From NCBI GenBank assembly GCA_964246185.1, contig CAXTPP010000004.1, positions 1 to 59,647 on the forward strand: a stretch of 59,647 nt of DNA, in the 5' to 3' direction. Numbering within the stretch: position 1 is the stretch's first letter; every line of letters starts with the position of its first letter. Source of the stretch: LMUY01 sp964246185. GTDB lineage: Bacteria > Pseudomonadota > Alphaproteobacteria > Acetobacterales > Acetobacteraceae. The translations under genes and the position numbers were made by a program. Below the pieces are notes generated by a model. That model saw only the letters and a program-made list of their open reading frames with translations. It had not been told where the DNA came from and ran no database searches. Shown piece by piece: positions 17,742-26,091 of the stretch.

Positions 17742-18487
17742 CGCCGCCGCGCATCGCCGTTGCCGGAGTTGCTGGCCGCATGGGCCAGTTGGTCGAGGAA
17801 GAGGTGCGGCGGGCAGGGCTGCCATTCGCCGGCGGGTGTTCCCGGTCAGGCACATCGATCCGGGACATGATCGCGGAGGCGGACGTGGTGATCGACTTCA
17901 CCCACGCGAGTGCGGTTGCCTTTCATGGCCCGTTGCTGGCCCAGTCCGGCGTGGCCTGGGTGCTGGGCACATCCGGGCTGAGCGCGGCTGACGAAGCAGC
18001 GGTGGGGAAAGCGTCCACGGCCATTCCGGTGGTCTATGCGCCGAACTTCTCGCCCGGCGTCACTCTCGTTCTTGCCCTGGCCGAGCGCATGGCTGCCGCC
18101 TTGCCGTCCGAGAGATATGACGCCGAGATCGTGGAGATGCACCACCGGCAGAAGGTGGATGCGCCTTCAGGCACTGCGCTCGGCCTTGGCCGGGCCGCGG
18201 CGCGCGGTCGAGGCGTTCAGCTGGAAGATGTCATGCAAAGCGGCCGCGACGGCTACACCGGCGCCCGCCCACCCGGTGCGATCGGGTTCGCGTCCCTGCG
18301 CGGCGGCCAGGTCGTTGGAGAGCACACCCTGCTTTTCGCGGCTGCCGACGAGCATATCGCGTTGACCCATCGTGCATTCGACCGTCGGGCATTCGCAGTC
18401 GGCGCGGTGCAGGCGGCGCAATGGGCCGTGAGGCAGGCCGCCGGGCTTTACGACATGGCCGATGTGCTCGGGATGCGGCTGTCATAG
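17738..18487 (+). CDS. dapB: 4-hydroxy-tetrahydrodipicolinate reductase
   Basis: NAD(P)H-dependent step of diaminopimelate/lysine biosynthesis. 249 residues. N-terminal Rossmann motif VAGVAGRMGQL, VVIDFTHASA, APNFSPGV, and the catalytic and substrate motif EIVEMHHRQKVDAPSGTAL. The TTG start at 17738 overlaps the dnaJ TGA (TTGA), so the chaperone and DapB are translationally coupled, an arrangement known from other acetic-acid-bacteria relatives. Confidence 0.95.
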   Translation: MTPPRIAVAGVAGRMGQLVEEEVRRAGLPFAGGCSRSGTSIRDMIAEADVVIDFTHASAVAFHGPLLAQSGVAWVLGTSGLSAADEAAVGKASTAIPVVYAPNFSPGVTLVLALAERMAAALPSERYDAEIVEMHHRQKVDAPSGTALGLGRAAARGRGVQLEDVMQSGRDGYTGARPPGAIGFASLRGGQVVGEHTLLFAAADEHIALTHRAFDRRAFAVGAVQAAQWAVRQAAGLYDMADVLGMRLS

Positions 18488-18539
18488 GCTGGCACTGGCA
18501 GGGCGGCGCATTTCTGCGGTCCGGGCTTTGCTGCCAGCT

Positions 18540-19271
18540 TTATGCCACGAGAAAACGGACCGTCTTGCCTTCGAGCACTGCGCAGGTGAGCGGTCCGCCA
18601 GCCACCGCTCCGGTATCGATTCCGATGCGGTTGCACCTGATCTCCGGCCGCCGCACGCGCGTATGCCCATGCACTGCGGCGACATCGGGAGCGTCAGGCA
18701 GCAACGGGCCATCCCAGTCGAGAAAACCCTTGCGAATCCAAAGCATGTCCGCGTCCATCTGCAGGCCCATGGACAATCCTGGCCGCAATCCGGCGTGCAC
18801 GAACACGTAGCCATCCAGCCGGTGGAACAGCGGCAACGCACACAAGAACGGCAACTCGGGCATCATCGCGGCGCTCCAAGCAGTCTCGGGCTTGTCAGAG
18901 CTGACCTTCCAGCTCCGCAGCGTCGCGTCCCCGCCGTTGCGCAGCCAATCGGCCCGGTGGCCGGTTCCGTACGCCAGGGCATCCACCAGCATCTGCTCGT
19001 GGTTGCCGCGCAGGCACACGGTGGCCATGCCGCTCACCGGCCTAGCGGCGAGGCGGCGCACGACGGCGGCTGACTGCGGCCCACGGTCGATGTAGTCGCC
19101 CAGGTGCACCAGCACAGGGCGCTCGGTCGGATATCGCGCAACGTCGCGGGCCACCTGCTGGTGCAACGCAGCCAGGCGGTCGTCGCAGCCATGGATGTCG
19201 CCGACTGCGTAGGCCCGCGCGCCAGGCAGCAGCCAGCCGGGAGCTGGGCAAGTTAACGGCTGATCAACCAT
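18540..19271 (-). CDS. PPP-family serine/threonine-type metallophosphatase
   Basis: 243-residue calcineurin-like phosphoesterase with all PPP metal motifs: GDIHG (residues 24-28), GDYIDRG (58-64), RGNHE (88-92), then FVHAGLRPG and AAVHGHTRV supplying the later histidines. This is the bacterial PrpA/PphA-like type that dephosphorylates proteins or small phosphoesters. ATG 19271 is chosen because the residues before it are a shadow of the divergent EAL-like gene. Only 18 bases separate the two divergent starts. The substrate is unknown. Confidence 0.88.
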   Translation of the reverse strand: MVDQPLTCPAPGWLLPGARAYAVGDIHGCDDRLAALHQQVARDVARYPTERPVLVHLGDYIDRGPQSAAVVRRLAARPVSGMATVCLRGNHEQMLVDALAYGTGHRADWLRNGGDATLRSWKVSSDKPETAWSAAMMPELPFLCALPLFHRLDGYVFVHAGLRPGLSMGLQMDADMLWIRKGFLDWDGPLLPDAPDVAAVHGHTRVRRPEIRCNRIGIDTGAVAGGPLTCAVLEGKTVRFLVA

Positions 19272-19289
19272 CGCGGTGCATCGTAGGGC

Positions 19290-20630
19290 ATGGGCATGGA
19301 AGCGGCGAGAGGCATGCTGGGCACGTCGGAAGGTCAGCGGAGCGTCGGCAAGCGGGTCATCCTGGCGCCAGGCAGCCCCGTCAGCCCCCTGCACCACGCC
19401 GTGGGCCTGGCGTTGGACTGGGCGGCGCGCGGCCGGGCCTCCATCTCCGTCCTGGCGCTGCACCTGTCCCAAATGCATGTCCCCGGCCCACGGCCGCATC
19501 ACCGCCGGGTCGCCGCGGCCCTGCTGGACGGCGTGGTGAGGGCGCATGGCGGCCAGGTGTTCCTCTGCCCCAATGGCGACCTGGTGATGATGACCGACGG
19601 GGCTGCCGCCACGGCGCTGATTCCCACCTTGTCCCGGCTGTTCCGGGCAGAAGCGCCGGGGATGGACCGGTTGCTCGCGCTATGGTCGCTTCCAGGGGAC
19701 GAGGCGGCAGTCCGTGCCTACATCAGCGCTGTCGCAACGGAGCTTCCGATGCCGAAGGACGCGCCGGTTCCCCTGGGCGCCATGGCCGCGGCGGAGGCGG
19801 TGCTGATGTCGGTGCCGCTGGCCGACCTCATGCGGCGGCAGACGGCGGTGCGGATCACCGGAGGCGGCGTCGTGCCGCTGTTCCAGGAGCTGATGGTCCC
19901 GCTCGCCGTGCTGGAGGCGCAGGCCGGTGCGGCCTTGCCCGGCATGGACGACCCATTCCTGTCGCGCCACCTGGCGGCGAGGCTGGACAGGCGCGTGCTC
20001 GACGCCGTGAACCGATTGCCGGCCGGCGCAGCCCTGCACCTGAACTTGACCCTGCCCGGCGCGTCGTCGGCCGTGTTCCAGGAGGTCGCCGCGGCAATGC
20101 CTCGCGGCGGTGCCCTTGGCGTGGAGCTGCAATTCATGGAGGCCGTGTCTGACCTGCCGCAGTTCCACGCGGCCGCCGCCCGGCTTCGGCTCGCTGGCGC
20201 CGCCCTCGTGCTGGATGGGATCGACCATGCCGCCTTGCTGCTCGCCCGCCCCGAAGCGTTTGCGCCTGACCTGCTGAAGCTGGACTGGTCCCCGCGCATG
20301 GCCGCCCTGCCGACGCGGGAGGGCCGCCAACTGGCCGCCGTCATCGCCGGGTTCGGGCCGGAGCGGATCGTCCTGCACCGGGCGGAGACGGAGGCAGCCG
20401 TCGCCTGGGGCTTGCAGCATGGCGTCAGCCGCTTCCAGGGCCGCCACGTGGATGCGATGCTGGCGGCGGAGCGCATCACGGCTTGCCAGCACTCCGCCGC
20501 ATGCACCCTGCGCCAGTGCATGGACCGCGCCGCCGCCACCGGCCCGGAAGGCCGCAGCGGCTGCCAGGACCTGGCGCTGCTGGACGCGGCATCCCGGCGC
20601 GCCAGCCTGCATCCTGCTCCCGGCGCCTGA
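19290..20630 (+). CDS. Degenerate EAL-domain-like protein
   Basis: 446 residues. The C-terminal 230 residues thread onto the EAL (c-di-GMP phosphodiesterase) fold: LHLNLTLPGASSAVFQE, GVELQFMEAVSDLPQFHAA, a G-x-ALVLDGID segment, PDLLKLDWSP, and HGVSRFQGRHVDAML at the end. The EAL triad, the DDFG motif and the usual metal-binding acidic residues are absent, so catalysis is unlikely; it may bind nucleotide or act as a scaffold. The N-terminal 180 residues contain GQVFLCPNGDLVMM and are otherwise unfamiliar. Followed after 5 bases by a second protein of the same kind. Confidence 0.65.
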   Translation: MGMEAARGMLGTSEGQRSVGKRVILAPGSPVSPLHHAVGLALDWAARGRASISVLALHLSQMHVPGPRPHHRRVAAALLDGVVRAHGGQVFLCPNGDLVMMTDGAAATALIPTLSRLFRAEAPGMDRLLALWSLPGDEAAVRAYISAVATELPMPKDAPVPLGAMAAAEAVLMSVPLADLMRRQTAVRITGGGVVPLFQELMVPLAVLEAQAGAALPGMDDPFLSRHLAARLDRRVLDAVNRLPAGAALHLNLTLPGASSAVFQEVAAAMPRGGALGVELQFMEAVSDLPQFHAAAARLRLAGAALVLDGIDHAALLLARPEAFAPDLLKLDWSPRMAALPTREGRQLAAVIAGFGPERIVLHRAETEAAVAWGLQHGVSRFQGRHVDAMLAAERITACQHSAACTLRQCMDRAAATGPEGRSGCQDLALLDAASRRASLHPAPGA

Positions 20631-20635
20631 ACGCC

Positions 20636-21760
20636 ATGCGGCTGTCGCATGCGGATCGGCTCGCCGGCCTGATCGCCGATTGCGCCGCCGCCGGGGTAAC
20701 CCGGCAGGCCTTGCTGCTTCGTTTGGACCGGCTGCCCCCTGCCCTGTCACGCCCGCACCACCGACGGCTCGCAGAAGCGGCCCTGACGCCCCTACTGCGG
20801 GCGGCCCGCGCCGAGTTGTTCCAGTTGCCTGGCTCCCGGCTGGCCGTGACGTGGCGGGGCGACGCCGAGACCGCCCTGCTGGAGGTGGTTGACGCGCTGG
20901 ACCACATGCTGGCGGACACCATCGTTCCGGCGCCAAGCCTGCGGGAACTGGTGTTCCTCTATGATTTGCCCAAGAATGGCGATCTGCTGCTGGCTGCCAG
21001 CCTTGCCGACGATGCTGAGGCGCCTGCCTCCGCCGATCCTGGCCCGCCGCTTGACCCGGCCTCCCTCGTCTTGCTGGAATCCACGCTGGCCCATGCAGAC
21101 GTCTCGCGCTTCGCCCGGCGGCAGCCCGTTTGGCGGTTCAATGGCGTGCCAGTCTTGGCGTGGGAGCAGCGGACGATCTCACTGCCTGAACTGGCTGACA
21201 CGCTGTTGCCGGGCCGCGACCTGACGGGCGAGCCGTGGCTGTACCGCCGCCTCACCCGCACGCTGGACCGCCGGATGCTGGCGCTGCTGTCCAGTCCGGG
21301 CGAGCTGGCCAGCGCCGGGCCATTCGCGCTCGACCTGAACGTGGCCAGCCTGCTGGGGCCGGAGTTCCTGCGCTTCGACGACCTGCTGCCGGCGGGCCTG
21401 CGCGGCCGGGTGGTGCTGGTGCTGGACCCGGCGGACGTGGTGGCCGATGCCGCCGCCTTCGGCTTCGCCCGCGCCTTCGCCCATGCCCGGGACTACCGGC
21501 TAATGCTGCGCCACGCCACGCCTGCCGTCCTTTCGGTGCTGTCGGCCGCGGCGCTCGATCTGGACTACCTGCTGCTGCCCTGGTCCGCCGGGCTGCCGGA
21601 CGATGCGCCGTTGCTGGATGGGTGCCAGCCAGACCAGCTGGTGCTGGACTGCGGAGATGACCCGGCGGCGGTGGAGTGGGGTGCCGCAGCCGGGCTGCAA
21701 TTGCTCACCGGGGCGGCCGCGGATCGGGCTGCTCTTGGCGAAAGGGCGTGCGCAGCCTAA
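20636..21760 (+). CDS. Second degenerate EAL-like protein
   Basis: 374 residues with the same general layout as the preceding gene, but weaker EAL resemblance: GPFALDLNVASLLGPEFLRF, GRVVLVLDPADVVADAAAF, LDLDYLLLPWSAGL and CGDDPAAVEWGAAAGLQLLT follow the order of EAL strands without the catalytic residues. It probably arose by ancient duplication. ATG 20636 lies 5 bases past the previous stop. Function unknown; a paired regulatory role with its neighbour is inferred from position only. Confidence 0.55.
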   Translation: MRLSHADRLAGLIADCAAAGVTRQALLLRLDRLPPALSRPHHRRLAEAALTPLLRAARAELFQLPGSRLAVTWRGDAETALLEVVDALDHMLADTIVPAPSLRELVFLYDLPKNGDLLLAASLADDAEAPASADPGPPLDPASLVLLESTLAHADVSRFARRQPVWRFNGVPVLAWEQRTISLPELADTLLPGRDLTGEPWLYRRLTRTLDRRMLALLSSPGELASAGPFALDLNVASLLGPEFLRFDDLLPAGLRGRVVLVLDPADVVADAAAFGFARAFAHARDYRLMLRHATPAVLSVLSAAALDLDYLLLPWSAGLPDDAPLLDGCQPDQLVLDCGDDPAAVEWGAAAGLQLLTGAAADRAALGERACAA

Positions 21761-21770
21761 TCGCTGCCGC

Positions 21771-22505
21771 ATGGATGCCATTCGGGTGGACGGGCTGACC
21801 AAGCGCTACGGCGCGGTCACGGCGGTGGAGGATTTGTCGTTCCGCCTTGCCGCCGGAGAGACGCTGGGGCTGCTGGGCGGCAACGGCGCAGGCAAGACGA
21901 CCACCATCTCCATGCTGCTGGGTCTGCTGATCCCGTCGGCGGGCAGCATCACCGTGCTGGGGCGGGACATGGCGAAGGACCGGTTCGCCGCCCTAGCGCG
22001 GATGAACTTCTCCTCGCCCTACGTATCCCTGCCGGGCCGGCTGTCGGTGGCGGAGAACCTGCGGGTGTACGGCTATCTGTATGGCGTGCGGAAGCTGGAG
22101 CGGCGAATCACCGAATTGGCGAGGGAGCTGGAACTGGGACCGTTCCTGCACCGCCCCGCCGCCCAGCTTTCGGCCGGGCAGAAAACCCGCGTGGCGCTGG
22201 CCAAGGCGCTGATCAACCAACCCGACGTGCTGCTGCTGGACGAGCCGACTGCCAGCCTCGACCCGGACACCGGGGATTGGGTGCGGAGCTGGCTGGAGCG
22301 CTACCGGGCGTCGAGCGGCTGCTCTATCCTGCTCGCCAGCCACAACATGGCCGAGGTGGAGCGGCTGTGCACCGGCGTGCTGATGCTGAAGCAGGGGTAC
22401 GTGGTGGACCGCGGCTCCCCGGCCGAGCTGCTGGTGCGATACCATCAGGACGACCTGGAGGCGGTGTTCCTCGATATCGCCCGCGACCGGCCCCGTGCTG
22501 CATAA
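21771..22505 (+). CDS. ABC transporter ATP-binding protein (ABC-2 exporter)
   Basis: 244-residue ATPase. Walker A GGNGAGKTT (residues 36-44), LSAGQ signature (133-137), Walker B LLLDEP (154-159), ILLASHNMAEVERLC (switch histidine). FSSPYVSLPGRLSVAENL resembles drug or polysaccharide exporters of the DrrA/NodI class. It pairs with the downstream permease. The cargo is not predictable. The intervening 52 bases are a tandem repeat. Confidence 0.88.
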   Translation: MDAIRVDGLTKRYGAVTAVEDLSFRLAAGETLGLLGGNGAGKTTTISMLLGLLIPSAGSITVLGRDMAKDRFAALARMNFSSPYVSLPGRLSVAENLRVYGYLYGVRKLERRITELARELELGPFLHRPAAQLSAGQKTRVALAKALINQPDVLLLDEPTASLDPDTGDWVRSWLERYRASSGCSILLASHNMAEVERLCTGVLMLKQGYVVDRGSPAELLVRYHQDDLEAVFLDIARDRPRAA

Positions 22506-22555
22506 TCGACGCTGCATGATCGACGCTGCATGATCGACGCTGCATGATAGGTGCT
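22500..22555 (+). repeat. Four tandem 14-bp repeats between exporter genes
   Basis: Units of consensus GCATGATCGACGCT start at 22500, 22514, 22528 and 22542; the first has A for G at position 5 and the last reads GCATGATAGGTGCT. The array begins at the ATPase stop codon and ends at the permease start, and repeats two to four each contain an ATGA. A fifth partial copy, GCATGA, includes the permease ATG. Confidence 0.9.
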
Positions 22556-22557
22556 GC

Positions 22558-23355
22558 ATGAACGCTTCGGCGATGCGGGTTTGGGGGCTGACCTACCGGC
22601 ATCTGGCGCTCTACCGACGGTCCTGGCCGCGCCTGCTGGAACTCGCCTACTGGCCGACGCTGCAGATGCTGATCTGGGGGTTCACCGCCTCCTTCATCAG
22701 CGGGCGCAGCGGCGCGCCCGTTGCCACGGCGGCTGCCCTGCTCGGCGGCGTGCTGCTGTGGGAAGTGGCGCTGCGCAGCCAGATGGGCGTCGCGATCTCC
22801 TTCCTGGAGGAGGTTTGGTCCCGCAACCTGGCCCATGTCTTCGTCAGCCCGATGCGCCCGTGGGAAATGCTGGCGGCGCTGGTCGGCGTGTCCGCGCTGC
22901 GCATGTTTGCCGGCGTGCTGCCCGCCATCCTGCTCGCCTGGGTGCTGTATGCGTTCGACCTGTTCGCGCTCGGCCCCGTGGTGGTGCTGTTCTTCGCCAA
23001 CCTGATGATCATGGGCTGGTGGGTGTCGCTCGGCGTGCTGTCGCTTCTCCTGCGCCACGGCGCCGGGGCGGAGGCGCTGGCGTGGTCGGTGCTGTTCGGG
23101 CTGACGCCGTTCTCCGCCGTGTTCTATCCTGTGGCGGTGCTGCCCGCCTTCGTGCGGCCGGTGGCGCTGGCGCTGCCCTCGGCGCACGTGTTCGAGGGCA
23201 TGCGGGCCGCCATCGCAGACGGCGTGGTGCGGTGGGACCACATGGCCTGGGCGTTCGGGCTGAACGTCGCGTGGATGGCCGGCGCGCTATGGGTGTTCGC
23301 CGTGCAGTTCCGCCGCGCGCGGCAAGGCGGCGCACTGTTGAACATCGGAGAGTAG
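22558..23355 (+). CDS. ABC-2 type transporter permease
   Basis: 265-residue integral membrane protein with six hydrophobic segments. WPTLQMLIWGFTASFIS, the amphipathic coupling region SFLEEVWSRNLAHVFVSPMR and LTPFSAVFYPVAVLPAFVRP (the ABC-2 signature) place it with exporter permeases that pair with the upstream ATPase. It ends TAG immediately followed by the ATG of the phosphatase gene. The substrate is unknown. Confidence 0.85.
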   Translation: MNASAMRVWGLTYRHLALYRRSWPRLLELAYWPTLQMLIWGFTASFISGRSGAPVATAAALLGGVLLWEVALRSQMGVAISFLEEVWSRNLAHVFVSPMRPWEMLAALVGVSALRMFAGVLPAILLAWVLYAFDLFALGPVVVLFFANLMIMGWWVSLGVLSLLLRHGAGAEALAWSVLFGLTPFSAVFYPVAVLPAFVRPVALALPSAHVFEGMRAAIADGVVRWDHMAWAFGLNVAWMAGALWVFAVQFRRARQGGALLNIGE

Positions 23356-23982
23356 ATGCAAGAGACCCGGTTTTGGATGATCCGCCACGCGCTGGTGGAG
23401 GAGAACGCGCGCGCCATGCTGTACGGCACCATGGACGTGCCGCTCTGCCCGGAAGCGCTCGTGGCCGACGTGCCGATGTATCGCGCCCTGGCCGCCAGCC
23501 TGCCCCGCCCGGCGCACTGGGTGGTGACACCGCTGTCCCGTACTCGGTTGACCGCGGAGGCGCTGTTCCGCGCCGGCTACCCGGAGCAGCCCTTGGCTGT
23601 GGAACCGGCGCTGGTCGAGCAGAACCTGGGCGAGTGGCAAGGCTTGGCGCACGCCGCCCTGCCGGCCCAACTGCAGCATCCGCCGCACCCGTTCTGGCCG
23701 CTTGGCGGCGAGGAAGTGCCCCCCGGCGGCGAGAGCATGGCCGGCGTCATCGCCCGAGTCGGCCCGGCGATGGAGCGGCTGGCATTTGAGCATGCTGGGC
23801 AGGACGTCGTGGTGGTAAGCCATGGCGGAGCGATCCGCGCGGCAGTGGCGCACGCGATCGGCATCGGGGCAGACAACGCGCTGCGCCTGTCGGTGCAGAA
23901 CCTGTCACTGACCCGGCTGGAGCGGCACTCGGCGGCGTGGCGGGTGGTCTGCGTGAACGACGCTTCCAGCTTGGCACTGTGA
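23356..23982 (+). CDS. Histidine phosphatase family protein
   Basis: 208 residues of the phosphoglycerate-mutase-like superfamily. The catalytic motif is RHA (R10-H11) instead of the usual RHG; TPLSRTRLTAEAL supplies the second Arg, NLGEWQG the acidic residue region, and VVVVSHGGAIRAA the second His. Enzymatic competence is likely. It abuts the exporter permease with no spacer. Could act as a CobC/SixA-like or sugar-phosphate phosphatase; the substrate is unresolved. Confidence 0.82.
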   Translation: MQETRFWMIRHALVEENARAMLYGTMDVPLCPEALVADVPMYRALAASLPRPAHWVVTPLSRTRLTAEALFRAGYPEQPLAVEPALVEQNLGEWQGLAHAALPAQLQHPPHPFWPLGGEEVPPGGESMAGVIARVGPAMERLAFEHAGQDVVVVSHGGAIRAAVAHAIGIGADNALRLSVQNLSLTRLERHSAAWRVVCVNDASSLAL

Positions 23983-24042
23983 GCGCTCAGAACGCGCCGG
24001 TGCTCTTCCGCTGGGCAACGATCCGGCGGTGATGAGGAAGCT

Positions 24043-24060
24043 ACTCCGGAACGGAGTTTG
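24043..24060 (+). terminator. Weak terminator-like hairpin
   Basis: ACTCCG-GAA-CGGAGT followed by TTT, in the 136-base spacer between the histidine phosphatase and the outer-membrane protein gene. Stem of six pairs. Confidence 0.35.
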
Positions 24061-24118
24061 ATCGTAGACGGGCCTTAAGGCTTGTCGGCTACCCTCAAAC
24101 CGTCACTGGACCACTCGC

Positions 24119-24817
24119 ATGAATCTTGCCCGCACCGGACTTGCAGCGCTGGTTGGCTGCTCCCTGTTGAACCCCCGCCCGGCCTCGGCGTTCTGGTTGC
24201 TTGGTTTCGCGACCGGCGACACGCTTCCCGTCGGCGACCTGGCCGCCATAGCGGGCACCGGCGGCCAGTATGCCTCAGTTGGAAACCCTAGCCGCGACAA
24301 CTATACGCCATTCCTGCCGCACGCTGGCCTGCGGGTTGGCTTCAGCGACGGCTGGGACATCGGCTACCGGCTGACCCAGGTGGCGCTGCCGTTCTCGGGC
24401 GCCGGGCCATCCCTGGGAGGCGAAATCGACGTGAAACACCGGCTCACCCCGACCGACAGCAAGTGGCAGGCAGCCATAGTCATCGGCGGCGCCTACTCGT
24501 ATCTAGACATCGCCGGGCAGTCGCGCAGCGCTTGGAGCCCTGGCATCGACCTCGTTTTCAGCCGGACGCTGAACCGCCGCTACACTGCAATATCTGAGCT
24601 GCGCTACGTTTACACCGCCATACCAACGGGGGTTGGCGGCAGCAACTTCAACTACCTGCACGCGGCCGGGGTCGATCTTGGCATGCGCATCGGCCTGACG
24701 AAAACAGTGTCGCTCGTGCCAGAGGTTGGCGTCTTCGACTTCATCGGGCACTTGGGAAACCAATCCGCCAATGGTATTGCCGCACAGTATGGAGCTGTCC
24801 TCGCGTTCCGGTTCTAA
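24119..24817 (+). CDS. Outer-membrane beta-barrel protein
   Basis: 232 residues. A signal peptide is visible (NLARTGLAALVGCSLL, cleavage near ASA-FW at residue 25). The rest alternates polar and hydrophobic residues typical of barrel strands (GLRVGFSDGWDIGYRLTQV, AISELRYVYTAI) and ends in GAVLAFRF, with the terminal aromatic residue used for outer-membrane assembly. No defined family is recognised; lower-GC codons than its neighbours. It stands alone between two convergent or parallel units. Confidence 0.7.
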   Translation: MNLARTGLAALVGCSLLNPRPASAFWLLGFATGDTLPVGDLAAIAGTGGQYASVGNPSRDNYTPFLPHAGLRVGFSDGWDIGYRLTQVALPFSGAGPSLGGEIDVKHRLTPTDSKWQAAIVIGGAYSYLDIAGQSRSAWSPGIDLVFSRTLNRRYTAISELRYVYTAIPTGVGGSNFNYLHAAGVDLGMRIGLTKTVSLVPEVGVFDFIGHLGNQSANGIAAQYGAVLAFRF

Positions 24818-24923
24818 CCGGGACGACGGCGCCGATGGCCTCAGACACTGACCTGTCGGAGGGCGGGTCTGGGCAGGGCATCTGGCTTTGCTCGCTTGAG
24901 TGTCGCCTTAAAGGCCGTTGGCA

Positions 24924-26039
24924 TCATTTTACCGGCTGTTCGCCCATGAATGCCGAGATGCGCTCGTTCAGGAACTGCGCGTCCGGCGGGCTTGCCCCTG
25001 CTCCCGCCGGGTGCCCCCACAGGGAGGGGATCGGCACCAGCGAGCAGTGCAGGATGAACTGCGCCTCGAACCTCGCGTCCTCCACCGGGAAATACAGGTC
25101 GGTCTCCGACGGCATGTATAGCACCGGCGCCTTGATCGAGCGCAGCGCCGCCTCCAGGTCGCCGCCGAAGGGCGCGGTACCGCCGACATCGTGCGCCTGC
25201 CAGGTACGCATCTGCAGGATCAGGTTGTTGGCATCGGCCCCGGCGAAGAACTCCGCCTTGGTATGGTCCACCGCCTGGCCGAGGGTCGTGCCGAGTGGGA
25301 ACTCGGGACGCCACAGCTCGCGCCGCCACCACTCCTGGGAATAGAGCCAGCCTAACCAGACCAGCGCGGTCGCCTCGATCCCGCGCGACGGCTGGGCCGT
25401 GTAGTCGCCACCCTGGAACGTCGGGTCGAGCGTGAGCGCCGCGATCTGCCCGTCGAGACGGATGATGCCGTGGCCGTAGGTCTTGGCGGTGCCGGCGCTG
25501 GCCACCACGCGGTCCATGAAGTCCGGATAGCTGACCGCCCATTGCAGCGCCTGCTGCGCGCCCATCGAGAAGCCGATGACGGCTCGGAGGTGCTGCACGT
25601 GCAGCTGCTCCACGAGCATGCTGTGCACGGCCGCCACGTTGTCCCGAATCGTCGTGACCGGGAAGCGGGGGCCGTGGAACGGTTCGGGCGTGTTGCTGGG
25701 CGAGGAGGAGCGGCCGTTGCCGAACAGCTCGCTGGTCACGAGGAACAGCTTGGCAGGGTCGAGCGCCTTGCCGGGTCCGATCAGCCACTCGTAGCCGTGC
25801 ATGTCGGCCATGTAGTGCGAGGGCAGCAAGACGGCGTTGTCCCCGGCGGCGTTCAGCGTGCCGTAGGTGCCGAAGACGATCCGGGCTTCGGGCAGGACGA
25901 CGCCGCTTTCAGTCGCGAAGCCCGTGATCACGAACTCATGCTGAACAGGGTCATCCGGCGTGGGCTGCGCGGAGGCGGTTGCGGCCGTGAGCAAAGTGGA
26001 CATCACGATTCCTGTGAGGCGCGTCGCAAGAGCATTCAT
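24924..26039 (-). CDS. Secreted alpha/beta hydrolase, homoserine O-acetyltransferase (MetX)-like
   Basis: 371 residues with a signal peptide (LTGIVMSTLLTAATASAQP). The alpha/beta-hydrolase core has GFSMGAQQALQWA (nucleophile Ser), the MetX-family string LTLDPTFQGGDY, a late Asp in SETDLYFPVED and His in LWGHPAGAG. Cytosolic MetX enzymes lack signal peptides, so this exported homologue is more likely a periplasmic hydrolase than a methionine-biosynthesis enzyme. Start ATG 26039 is set by the signal peptide. Confidence 0.75.
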   Translation of the reverse strand: MNALATRLTGIVMSTLLTAATASAQPTPDDPVQHEFVITGFATESGVVLPEARIVFGTYGTLNAAGDNAVLLPSHYMADMHGYEWLIGPGKALDPAKLFLVTSELFGNGRSSSPSNTPEPFHGPRFPVTTIRDNVAAVHSMLVEQLHVQHLRAVIGFSMGAQQALQWAVSYPDFMDRVVASAGTAKTYGHGIIRLDGQIAALTLDPTFQGGDYTAQPSRGIEATALVWLGWLYSQEWWRRELWRPEFPLGTTLGQAVDHTKAEFFAGADANNLILQMRTWQAHDVGGTAPFGGDLEAALRSIKAPVLYMPSETDLYFPVEDARFEAQFILHCSLVPIPSLWGHPAGAGASPPDAQFLNERISAFMGEQPVK

Positions 26040-26091
26040 CAGGTCATGATGGCTGCCTAGCCGCCGCAAGCCAACCGGCTCGATCCCCAGC

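Noticed and set aside
22500..22555. Short tandem array as a CRISPR-like locus
   Set aside because: Units are 14 bp with no spacers and there are no cas genes.
23983..24118. Possible tRNA or small RNA in the spacer
   Set aside because: No cloverleaf, TTCRA loop or CCA end could be drawn; only a small hairpin is present.
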